A stretch of 64,000 nucleotides of DNA from Rhizobium leguminosarum bv. trifolii WSM2297 (GTDB taxonomy: Bacteria; Pseudomonadota; Alphaproteobacteria; Rhizobiales; Rhizobiaceae): NCBI RefSeq assembly GCF_000271845.1, contig NZ_JH719395.1, positions 1 to 64,000 on the forward strand. Reading direction: 5' to 3'. This document shows, piece after piece, positions 26,245 through 33,872 of the stretch (positions are counted from its first letter, which is position 1; each line of letters opens with the position of its first letter). Position numbers and translations under genes: made by a program. Under the pieces are notes generated by a model, which saw nothing but the letters and a program-made list of their open reading frames with translations, was not told the DNA's origin and searched no databases.

Positions 26245-27159
26245 ATGATCCGCAGGTTCATCCGGTTACTGCTCTGTCTGATCGGTGTCGCCGTGCTGGG
26301 CGGGGGCGCCTTCTATCTCGTCACCGCGCCCGACCCGCTGCCGGAGAGCCATTGGGCGGGTCTCGGCGCCCCGGATCCGGCCAACGGCCAGATGGTTTTC
26401 TGGGCAGGCGGCTGCGTCAGCTGTCATGCAGCCCCCGGTTCCGAAGGTGATGCCAAGCTGACGCTGTCAGGCGGTCTGGCGCTGAAGAGCCCTTTCGGCA
26501 CCTTCCACGTGCCGAACATCTCGCCGGATGAAAAGGCCGGCATCGGCGCCTGGACGTTGGCCGGCTTCGGCAATGCGATGAAGCGCGGCGTCGGCCCGGG
26601 TGGTGAGCATCTCTACCCGTCCTTTCCCTTTGGCTCCTATTCCCGCATGAGCGACAAGGACGTCAACGATCTCTTCGCCTTCCTGAAAACTCTGCCGAAG
26701 AGCGCAAATGTCGCGCCGCCGCATGAGCTGCCGTTCCCCTTCAACATCCGGCTGGCGCTCGGCGGCTGGAAATTCCTTTATCTCAACGATCAGCCGCGGG
26801 TGGCTCTCGCCAAGAGCGACGACAAGATCAAGCGCGGGCAATATCTCGTCGAAGGCCCCGGTCATTGCGGCGAATGCCATACGCCACGCGATGCGCTCGG
26901 CGGCTTCCAGGCAGATCAGTGGCTGGCCGGCGCGCCCAATCCGGAAGGCAAGGGCCGCATACCCGATATCACCCCTTCCTCCAAGAGCATCGGCGGCTGG
27001 AGCGAGGCCGATATCGCCAGCTACCTCGAAACCGGCTTCACCCCCGATTTCGATTCCGTCGGTGGCTCGATGGTCGATGTGCAGAAGAACATCGCCCATC
27101 TGCCGGCAGCCGACCGCGAGGCGATCGCCGCCTATCTGAAGGCCGTGCCGGGCCGGTAG
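26245..27159 (+). CDS. Diheme cytochrome c, membrane anchored
   Basis: A 304-residue protein with one N-terminal anchor or uncleaved signal (residues 5-26) and two class I heme sites, CVSCH at 57-61 and CGECH at 208-212. Each is followed by the conserved stretch seen in the cytochrome subunits of alcohol or aldehyde dehydrogenases (FHVPNISPDEKAGIGAWT, then IPDITPSSKSIGGWSEADI). It probably passes electrons from a periplasmic dehydrogenase to the respiratory chain. No dehydrogenase gene is adjacent; the cytochrome c' gene precedes it. GGGGAGGCGGGGC precedes ATG 26245. Confidence 0.9.
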   Translation: MIRRFIRLLLCLIGVAVLGGGAFYLVTAPDPLPESHWAGLGAPDPANGQMVFWAGGCVSCHAAPGSEGDAKLTLSGGLALKSPFGTFHVPNISPDEKAGIGAWTLAGFGNAMKRGVGPGGEHLYPSFPFGSYSRMSDKDVNDLFAFLKTLPKSANVAPPHELPFPFNIRLALGGWKFLYLNDQPRVALAKSDDKIKRGQYLVEGPGHCGECHTPRDALGGFQADQWLAGAPNPEGKGRIPDITPSSKSIGGWSEADIASYLETGFTPDFDSVGGSMVDVQKNIAHLPAADREAIAAYLKAVPGR

Positions 27160-27181
27160 AAGCGCTGAGCCGCTCTAACCT

Positions 27182-27228
27182 TTTGTTTTTACGCAATCCC
27201 GGACGGAAAAACCGCTTCGCACTTTTGT
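27182..27228. repeat. Type D dispersed repeat, single reverse copy
   Basis: ACGCAATCCCGGACGGAAAA through CGCACTTTTG is the reverse complement of the unit that is tandemly repeated at 57.9 kb, with about five changes. It fills the short space between the convergent diheme cytochrome and GST genes and abuts the GST stop codon. Confidence 0.75.
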
Positions 27229-27858
27229 TTACAGGGAGGTGGGACCCGGCATCAGATCATAGGGATGGCGCCAGCCGGGCATGTTGCTGATACGATCCTT
27301 CCAGGCTGCAATAGCCGGAAAGGCGCTGTGATCAATGCCGGTTTCTTCAGGCATGAAGACGTAGCCTGCCAAGGAGAGATCCGCGATCGTCAGCCGGTCG
27401 CCGACGATGAAAGCTTGGCGGGCCAGGTGTTCGTCAACAATGGCATAGGCGGCCTTGGCCCTCTGCCTTAAAAACTCGGCGACCGGTGTCTCCCCGCTCT
27501 TCTGGAGGCCGTAGATGAATCGCAGCGTCGCGTAATAGCTCGTGAATTTATGGTTGTCGAAAAGGATCCAGCGCATGATATCGCGCCGTTCCTCGGCCGT
27601 CTGCGGTCCAAAGTGCCCTGTCACCTCTGACAGGTAGTCCAGAATGATCCCCGATTGGCTGATCTTCGTTTGCCCATGTTCGAGCACAGGGGCCTCACCC
27701 TGTTCGTTTACGGTTTTTCGCCATTGTTCGGTTCGCGTTTCGCCGCCCAGATAATCAACGAAAATGCTTTCCCACTCGATGCCCGCAAGCGCAAGGAAGA
27801 GCGCAACCTTGTAGCAGTTTCCCGAGAGAGCGAAGCAATGGAGTTTGAAATCAGGCAT
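27229..27858 (-). CDS. Glutathione S-transferase family protein
   Basis: A 209-residue GST. The N-terminal half carries the thioredoxin-like pattern FALSGNCYKVALFLALAGIE and EAPVLEHGQTKISQSGIILD (cis-Pro and the Ser of the glutathione site). The C-terminal half has the hydrophobic capping motif IVGDRLTIADLSLAGYVF. Typical cytosolic detoxification enzyme of unknown substrate. The local sequence is a little less GC-biased than its neighbours. It is convergent with the diheme cytochrome gene. Confidence 0.87.
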   Translation of the reverse strand: MPDFKLHCFALSGNCYKVALFLALAGIEWESIFVDYLGGETRTEQWRKTVNEQGEAPVLEHGQTKISQSGIILDYLSEVTGHFGPQTAEERRDIMRWILFDNHKFTSYYATLRFIYGLQKSGETPVAEFLRQRAKAAYAIVDEHLARQAFIVGDRLTIADLSLAGYVFMPEETGIDHSAFPAIAAWKDRISNMPGWRHPYDLMPGPTSL

Positions 27859-28062
27859 GAAAGCTCCTTGTGCAATTCGATAGTGTGCCAGCAGTACTGA
27901 AAGCGGTGTCGACCGGCGCGCTATAGGCCTGAGCCGACGCGTCTGAATAGACGCGCGGCGCTTTAGCTGGCAAGCATGACCGAGGAACTTCCGCTTTTTC
28001 GAAGTCGAACCGCACCAAATCCGATATCTGGATCAGGAAGGTAGATCTTCGTTCCAGCCACC

Positions 28063-28557
28063 CTAAGCGATCGACTGCATGTAACGCATGCCGGTGACCG
28101 GGCGCGGGGTGAAATCCATCTGTTCGTAGAAGCGGTGGGCCAGCACGTTCCCGGTGGCAGCGCTGACGGAAAGGTAGCCGCAGCCGGCATTGCGCGCGGT
28201 CTCGCGAGCCCGGTCGACGAGCAGCTGGCCGGTGCCGTGGCCGCGATGGCCGTCGCGCACGAAGAGATGATGCAGGTCCATGCCGCGCTTGCCTTCCTGC
28301 GCCCTGTAGAGCGGCACGAGAATGGCGTAGCCGATCAGCCCTTCGCCCGCTTCGGCGACCAGCGCATGGATCCACGGCAGCGGGCCGAAGAGGTCGCGCT
28401 CCAACTGTTCCGGCGTTGTTGCGGCCGCATCGCCGTGATGGGCGGCAAGCAGGGCGATCATTTCGTTGAGTTCGGGCAGGTCGCGCGGCTTGGCGACGCG
28501 GATCGTCACCACAGACGGGCGCATCAGTGAAATTTCGCTGTCTTCGATTTCGGTCAT
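28063..28557 (-). CDS. GNAT-family N-acetyltransferase
   Basis: A 164-residue acetyltransferase. The acetyl-CoA binding motif A is visible as LFVRDGHRGHGTGQLLVDRA (the R-G-H-G-T-G pyrophosphate loop), with preceding IGYAILVPLY (beta 4) and following NAGCGYLSVSAATGN and AHRFYEQMDF. The substrate is unknown. ATG 28557 (MTEIEDSEIS) is preferred to the open frame start at 28635. A perfect hairpin lies about 50 bases upstream in its presumed leader. Confidence 0.85.
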   Translation of the reverse strand: MTEIEDSEISLMRPSVVTIRVAKPRDLPELNEMIALLAAHHGDAAATTPEQLERDLFGPLPWIHALVAEAGEGLIGYAILVPLYRAQEGKRGMDLHHLFVRDGHRGHGTGQLLVDRARETARNAGCGYLSVSAATGNVLAHRFYEQMDFTPRPVTGMRYMQSIA

Positions 28558-28607
28558 GGTCTTCGCGTCCTTTGATAGTCTGCCGTCAGGACGCTGCCGA
28601 TACAACA

Positions 28608-28627
28608 AAGCCGCCTGACGGCGGCTT
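28608..28627. promoter_or_regulatory. Strong hairpin upstream of the GNAT gene
   Basis: AAGCCGCC and GGCGGCTT pair perfectly around a TGAC loop, and flanking CAACA/GTTG can extend the stem. Read on the minus strand it is followed by TGTTGT, so it could act as a weak terminator or attenuator in the acetyltransferase leader. Confidence 0.5.
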
Positions 28628-28799
28628 GTTGACAATATGATCTTGTCCAGCCGCCCTTTACAGGTACAGCCAAAAATACGAGCGGCTCTGGTGCGCGTTT
28701 TTGATCATGGCGCATGAATCGTCGGAAATGCGGCGTTTGTCAATGGCGTTGGAGGATAACGCTCAAACATGGCGTGGGCATTGATGTCGGTTGGCTACC

Positions 28800-28829
28800 T
28801 TGATAGAATACCCCCCTATACTATATAGG
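28800..28829 (+). promoter_or_regulatory. dmeR promoter with C6-tract metal-regulator operator
   Basis: A candidate -35 TTGATA (28800-28805) and -10 TATATA (28822-28827) are 16 bases apart. The spacer holds ATACCCCCCTATA, a C6 tract flanked by AT-rich ends, the form of operator used by RcnR/DmeR-type nickel-cobalt repressors. Repressor bound here would cover the promoter until metal is present. The position follows from sequence; the function is inferred. Confidence 0.7.
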
Positions 28830-28836
28830 ATTCGCC

Positions 28837-29109
28837 ATGTCTCACACCAGTCTGCAGAAGAAGAAACTCATCGCCCGCGTCAGCCGTTTGAAGGGGCAGA
28901 TGGAGGCGGTGGAGCGTGCGCTCGAGGCAGAGCGTCCCTGCGGCGAGATCCTGCAGCTGCTCGCCTCCATCCGTGGCGCCCTGACCGGGCTGACCGGCGA
29001 GGTGCTGGACGATCACCTGCGCGAACATGTGCTGAATGCCGAAGACGACGCGGCAAGGGCGCAGGCGGTCGAAGAAATATCGGAAGTGCTGAGAACCTAT
29101 ATTCGCTGA
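28837..29109 (+). CDS. dmeR: Ni/Co-responsive repressor DmeR (RcnR/CsoR family)
   Basis: A 90-residue all-helical repressor of the CsoR/RcnR family. Residues His3, Cys35, His60 and His64 match the nickel/cobalt ligand set of RcnR; copper CsoR proteins instead use a Cys-His-Cys set, so this is a Ni/Co-type sensor. The start is fixed by His3 and by the position of the operator 10-25 bases upstream. It is followed after 24 bases by the cation exporter gene, and the pair matches the dmeRF system described in Rhizobium leguminosarum. Confidence 0.9.
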   Translation: MSHTSLQKKKLIARVSRLKGQMEAVERALEAERPCGEILQLLASIRGALTGLTGEVLDDHLREHVLNAEDDAARAQAVEEISEVLRTYIR

Positions 29110-29133
29110 ATGCTGTGATGAAGGAGCCTGGGA

Positions 29134-30141
29134 ATGAGTGCCGGGATCGACAAGGCTGGAATGAACACGCTGGAGCATGATCATGTTTTCCTCGGCGCCG
29201 ACCATGCGGTGAACGAGAGGCGCATCTGGCTGGTGATCGCGCTGACGGCGGTGATGATGGTGGCGGAGATCGCCGCCGGCACCGCCTACGGCTCCATGGC
29301 GTTGGTCGCCGATGGCTGGCACATGTCGACCCACGCCAGCGCGCTTTTGATTTCCGCGCTCGCCTATCTCTTCGCCCGCAGGCAGGCGCGCAATCCGCGT
29401 TTCACCTTCGGCACCGGCAAACTCGGCGATCTCGCCGGTTTTGCCAGCGCCATCATCCTTGCCCTGATCGCCATGCTGATGGCCTGGGAAAGCTGGTTGC
29501 GCCTGTCAAATCCGGTGCCGATCGGTTTTGCCCAGGCGATCGCCGTCGCGGTGATCGGCCTTGCCGTCAATTTGATCAGTGCCTGGCTGCTGGCCGGCGA
29601 CGGCCATCACGCGCATCACCATGGCCACGGGCAGGGCGGCCATGCCCACCACAGCCACCATGGACACGGCGACCATGCCCATCACGGCGACCACGCCCAC
29701 GCAAAGCCCGGCGACAACAATATCCGCGCCGCCTATTTGCATGTGATCGCCGATGCCTTGACCTCGGTGCTCGCCATCGCGGCGCTGACGCTCGGCAGCC
29801 TCTACGGCTGGCTCTGGCTCGATCCCGTCATGGGCATCGTCGGCGGGCTGGTCATCGCCAACTGGTCCTGGAGCCTGCTGAAAGCCTCCGGCGGCGTCCT
29901 TCTCGACGTCGTGCCGCACGGCGAGACGCTGCCGGCTGAGATCCGCGAGGCGATTGAGACGGAGGAAGACCGGATCACCGATCTCCATGTCTGGCAGGTC
30001 GGCCCCGGCCATCACGCCGCCATCGTTGCCGTCGTCACCGCGACGCCGCGAGAGCCGGCCTTTTACAAGGACAGGCTTTCTGCGCTGACGGAATTGTCGC
30101 ATGTGACGGTCGAGGTCACGCGCGCGGCATTATCGCCGTGA
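29134..30141 (+). CDS. dmeF: Cation diffusion facilitator DmeF (Co/Ni efflux)
   Basis: A 335-residue inner-membrane exporter with six predicted helices. Metal-site residues are visible in VADGWHMSTHAS (helix 2) and HVIADALTSV (helix 5). A His-rich loop occupies residues 158-189 between helices 4 and 5, with about 17 histidines. A C-terminal cytoplasmic domain follows from about 250. The family expels divalent cations in exchange for protons; the operon partner and His loop point to cobalt and nickel. AAGGAGCCTGGGA precedes the start. Confidence 0.92.
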   Translation: MSAGIDKAGMNTLEHDHVFLGADHAVNERRIWLVIALTAVMMVAEIAAGTAYGSMALVADGWHMSTHASALLISALAYLFARRQARNPRFTFGTGKLGDLAGFASAIILALIAMLMAWESWLRLSNPVPIGFAQAIAVAVIGLAVNLISAWLLAGDGHHAHHHGHGQGGHAHHSHHGHGDHAHHGDHAHAKPGDNNIRAAYLHVIADALTSVLAIAALTLGSLYGWLWLDPVMGIVGGLVIANWSWSLLKASGGVLLDVVPHGETLPAEIREAIETEEDRITDLHVWQVGPGHHAAIVAVVTATPREPAFYKDRLSALTELSHVTVEVTRAALSP

Positions 30142-30220
30142 GGAGCCCAACTCACCGCAGCGGACGAGATGCCGCCGCAATCGCGCCTTAGCTCTGGTCT
30201 CCGACTCGCCGGAGGATGTC

Positions 30221-31153
30221 ATGGATCTCAATCTTACCCGCCGCCTGCTGATCGGCTCGGCGCTTTACCTGCCTGCTTTGGGCCTGCCTGCTTTGGGACT
30301 GCCGATGCTGGCGCGTCCCGCCAATGCCGAGGAGGGGGCCGAGGAGAAGGCCGGGGAGGGCGACGACAATATCGAGCGCCGTCTTGCCGCGCTGGAAAAA
30401 CGCACCGGCGGGCGCCTTGGCGTCTCGGTGCTCGACACCCAGACGAGCATCTCCTTCGGCTATCGCGGCGGCGAGGCCTTTCCGATGTGCAGCACCTTCA
30501 AGGCGCTGGCCGCAGGTTTCGTGCTTGCTCGTGTCGACAAGGGCGAGGAGAAGCTCGACCGGCGGGTGACCTACGGCAAGGACAAGCTCGTCGACTATTC
30601 GCCGCTCAGTGAAAAACATGCAGGCGCCGACGGCATGACCATCGCCGAACTCTGCGAGGCGGCGGTGACGGTCAGCGACAACACCGCCGGCAACCTGCTG
30701 CTCGAAAGCTTCGGCGGGCCGCCGGCGCTGACCGACTGGCTGCGCTCGATCGGCGATGGCACGACCCGTCTCGACCGCACCGAACCGACGCTGAACGAGG
30801 CCAAGAAGGACGATCCGCGCGACACGACCAGCCCGGACGCGATGCTCGACACCCTCGGCAACCTGACGCTCGGCTCAATCCTCACCGAGGCCGCCTGTGA
30901 CAGGCTGATCGCCTGGCTGGTGGCAAGCACGACGGGCGGCGAGCGGCTGAGAGCCGGCCTGCCGGCGGAATGGAAGGTCGGCGACAAGACCGGAACCGGC
31001 CCGAACGGCTCGCTTGGCGACATCGCCGTCATCTGGCCTCCCGACCGCGGCCCGATCGTCGCCGCCGTCTATATCGCCGAGGCGACCGCATCGGCGAAGG
31101 AGCTGAACCCGATCTTTGCGGAAGTCGGCAAGATGATTGTCGAGATGGTTTGA
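30221..31153 (+). CDS. Class A beta-lactamase
   Basis: A 310-residue periplasmic serine beta-lactamase. All class A motifs are present: STFK at residues 91-94 (catalytic Ser), SDN at 152-154, the omega-loop E188-PTLN and KTG at 256-258. A Cys directly precedes the catalytic Ser, as in CTX-M-like and chromosomal enzymes. The N-terminus TRRLLIGSALYL suggests Tat or Sec export, and an acidic linker follows the signal. It lies 79 bases after dmeF with its own GGAGGATGTC site. It is presumably an intrinsic chromosomal resistance gene rather than an acquired one. Confidence 0.93.
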   Translation: MDLNLTRRLLIGSALYLPALGLPALGLPMLARPANAEEGAEEKAGEGDDNIERRLAALEKRTGGRLGVSVLDTQTSISFGYRGGEAFPMCSTFKALAAGFVLARVDKGEEKLDRRVTYGKDKLVDYSPLSEKHAGADGMTIAELCEAAVTVSDNTAGNLLLESFGGPPALTDWLRSIGDGTTRLDRTEPTLNEAKKDDPRDTTSPDAMLDTLGNLTLGSILTEAACDRLIAWLVASTTGGERLRAGLPAEWKVGDKTGTGPNGSLGDIAVIWPPDRGPIVAAVYIAEATASAKELNPIFAEVGKMIVEMV

Positions 31154-31202
31154 TGTGGAAAACTTCGAAGGGCATGATCGACAGCTCTCCGCTCGGGCGA
31201 AA

Positions 31203-31359
31203 ACCCCTCCCCAACCCCTCCCCACAAGGGGGAGGGACTTTCGTGTTGCGCCCGCCGTATTTCATTCCTGACGATGCAGCATGTGGCGACGTATTTTGGT
31301 GGCAGGACCCGGTCGCGGCTTAGTCCCTCCCCCTCGTTGGGAGGGGTTGGGGAGGGGTC
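31203..31359. repeat. Palindromic repeat, type C
   Basis: Left arm ACCCCTCCCCAACCCCTCCC with AAGGGGGAGGGAC, right arm GTCCCTCCCCCTCGTTGGGA continuing GGGGTTGGGGAGGGGT. The two ends are complementary over more than 30 bases. This is the only copy in the window; it lies between convergent genes (beta-lactamase and glucose dehydrogenase). Confidence 0.85.
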
Positions 31360-31395
31360 TTTTCCCGGCGCCAACAGCAGAGCAGCAGCTTCCCA

Positions 31396-33735
31396 TCACG
31401 GCAGCGTATAAGCAATCAGATAATCGCCGGGCGTGGTGCCGACAGAGCCGTGGCCGCCGGCGACCATGACGACGTATTGTTTGTTATCATCCGTCGTATA
31501 GGTCATCGGCGTCGCTTGGCCGCCGGCGGGAAGCCGCGCCTGCCAGAGCTCTCGCCCGTTCGTCACGTCATAGGCGCGCAGGTAGTTGTCGACGGCAGCG
31601 CCGAGGAAGGCGACGCCGCCCTTGGTGAGCATCGGTCCGCCGATGCCGGGCACGCCGACCTTGAAGGGCAGGGGCAGCGGCGTCATGTCGTGCACGGTGC
31701 CGTTCTTGTGCATATAGGCGATCTTGCCGGTGCGCAGGTCGACGCCGGCGACATAACCCCATGGCGGCGCCTGGCAGGGGATTTTCAAGAGTCCGAGGAA
31801 GGGTCCCATGAAGACGCCGTAGGGCGCGCCGTCATTGCGGTTCAGCCCCTGTTCGCTGCCCTTCTCGTCCTGGCCGCGCGGCGGAATGTCGGCGGCCGGC
31901 ACCAAGCGCGAGGTGAAGGCGAGATAAGTCGGCATGCCGAACATGATCTGCCGCTCCGGATCGACCGCCACGCTGCCCCAGTTGAAGGTGCCGAAATTGC
32001 CGGGATAGACGATCGTGCCCTTCAGCGAAGGCGGCGTGTAGCGGCCCTCGTAGAGGTAGCGGTGGAAGTCGATGCGGCAGGCGAGCTGATCGAACAGCGA
32101 CACGCCCCACATGTCCCTTTCCTTCAGCGGCTCGGGCGAGAAGGTGAGGTCGGAGATCGGTTGCGTCGGCGACGTATGATCGCCGGAGACTGCGCCGTCG
32201 GGCGCGGGGATTTCCTTGACCGGGATGATCGGCTCGCCGCTGCGCCGGTCGAGCACGTAGAGATCACCCTGCTTGGTCGGGCCGACGAGGGCGGGCACCA
32301 CGGTGCCGTCCTGCTTCGTCAGATCGATCAGCGCCGGCTGGGCCGGCACATCCATGTCCCAGAGATCGTGATGCACGGTCTGGCGCACCCAGCGCAGCTG
32401 GCCGGTGGCAATATCGAGGGCGACGATCGAGGAGGAGAATTTCTCGACATTGTCGCTGCGGTTGATGCCGATCTGATCGGGTACTTGGTTGCCGAGCGGG
32501 ATGTAGACCATCCCCAGCGCCTCGTCGACGCTGAAGACCGACCAGCTGTTCGGCGAATTGGTCGTATAGGTCTGGCCGGCGGCGAGCGGCGTCGTCACAT
32601 CCGGATTGGCGGAATCCCAGTTCCAGATCAGCGCACCGGTCTTGATATCGAAGGCGCGGATGACGCCGGATTGTTCCTCGGTGGAATAATTGTCGTTCAC
32701 CGCCCCGCCGACGATGATCTTGCCGGCGACCGCGACCGGGGGCGAGGTGGAATAATAATAGCCGGCCGGGTTGAAGCGCATGCCGGTTTCCAGATGCAGC
32801 ACGCCCTGGTCGGCAAAGCTGGTGCAGATTTTGCCGTCCGCCGCATCGAGTGCAATCAGCCGGGCGTCTGAGGTCGGCAGATAGACGCGCTCGGCGCAGG
32901 GCTGGCCGGCGGCGACGTCAGGATCGGCATAATAGGTGACGCCGCGGCAGGTCTGGTGCTGCCGGTCGGGGTTCATGCCGGAGTTGGCATCGTATTTCCA
33001 TTTCTCCTTGCCGGTCTTGGCGTCGAGCGCGATCGCCCAATTGTGCGGCGTGCAGAGATAGAGCGTGTCCTTCACCTTCAGCGGCGTCACCTGATAGGTC
33101 GTCTCGCTGATATCCTCCGGTCGCTTGACGTCGCCGGTCTGGTATCGCCAGGCCTCCTTGAGGGTGGAGACGTTCTCGGTGGTGATCTGGTCGAGCGGCG
33201 AATAGCGCTGGCCGAAAGGCGTGCGGCCATACTGGTGCCATTCTCCATCGGGCACGCTGCCGCCGAAGGCCGGGTTGGCGGCAACCGCATCCCTCGGCAG
33301 CTCGCCGGCAAGATCGTGCGGATCTGTGGTCATCGAATAGAAGGCGACGATGATGGCGACAATCACCGGTACCGCGAGCGGCCAGGGGTTGGCGCCGTAG
33401 GTGATGCCGGTCGGGCTGCGGAAGCCGAGCGGCCGGCGGATCCACGGCGTCAGCAGCCAGAGCCCGAGCAGGATGATCATGCCGCCGCGCGGGCCGAGCT
33501 GCCACCAGTCGAAACCCACCTCCCAGATCGCCCAGGCGAGTGCCGCAACGACGAGCACCGCATAGACCCAGAGGGCTACCGCCTTGCGCATCAAAAGCAG
33601 CCCGGCGGTGATCAGGAACATCAGCCCGGCGAACAGATAGAAGACGCTGCCGCCGAGCGTGACGAGCCAGAAACCGCCGCCGCCGAGGGTCAGCCCGATG
33701 ATGATGAAAAGGATGGAGGTAATGACGATCGCCAT
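31396..33735 (-). CDS. gcd: Membrane-bound PQQ-dependent glucose dehydrogenase
   Basis: A 779-residue quinoprotein. The N-terminal part (residues 1-140) has about five membrane helices that carry the ubiquinone site; the rest is an eight-bladed periplasmic propeller with the family segments WHQYGRTPFGQRYSPLDQI, HHDLWDMDVPAQPALIDL and LPAGGQATPMTYT. It oxidises glucose to gluconolactone in the periplasm and feeds ubiquinone. It needs PQQ, and no pqq gene lies in this window. The reaction also acidifies the surroundings and is linked to phosphate solubilisation in other bacteria. Confidence 0.93.
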   Translation of the reverse strand: MAIVITSILFIIIGLTLGGGGFWLVTLGGSVFYLFAGLMFLITAGLLLMRKAVALWVYAVLVVAALAWAIWEVGFDWWQLGPRGGMIILLGLWLLTPWIRRPLGFRSPTGITYGANPWPLAVPVIVAIIVAFYSMTTDPHDLAGELPRDAVAANPAFGGSVPDGEWHQYGRTPFGQRYSPLDQITTENVSTLKEAWRYQTGDVKRPEDISETTYQVTPLKVKDTLYLCTPHNWAIALDAKTGKEKWKYDANSGMNPDRQHQTCRGVTYYADPDVAAGQPCAERVYLPTSDARLIALDAADGKICTSFADQGVLHLETGMRFNPAGYYYSTSPPVAVAGKIIVGGAVNDNYSTEEQSGVIRAFDIKTGALIWNWDSANPDVTTPLAAGQTYTTNSPNSWSVFSVDEALGMVYIPLGNQVPDQIGINRSDNVEKFSSSIVALDIATGQLRWVRQTVHHDLWDMDVPAQPALIDLTKQDGTVVPALVGPTKQGDLYVLDRRSGEPIIPVKEIPAPDGAVSGDHTSPTQPISDLTFSPEPLKERDMWGVSLFDQLACRIDFHRYLYEGRYTPPSLKGTIVYPGNFGTFNWGSVAVDPERQIMFGMPTYLAFTSRLVPAADIPPRGQDEKGSEQGLNRNDGAPYGVFMGPFLGLLKIPCQAPPWGYVAGVDLRTGKIAYMHKNGTVHDMTPLPLPFKVGVPGIGGPMLTKGGVAFLGAAVDNYLRAYDVTNGRELWQARLPAGGQATPMTYTTDDNKQYVVMVAGGHGSVGTTPGDYLIAYTLP

Positions 33736-33872
33736 AAGGCTGTCTCCCGCTAAGGTCGGGTGGAGGGTCGGCGGAAAAGTCCCGCCGATCAGCCAGATAG
33801 CGCGAAGGAGATGCCTTTCAACAGCCGCATTTGCCGCAGGCGGGTATCACGGTAGGGTTGTATTGAACCCGC

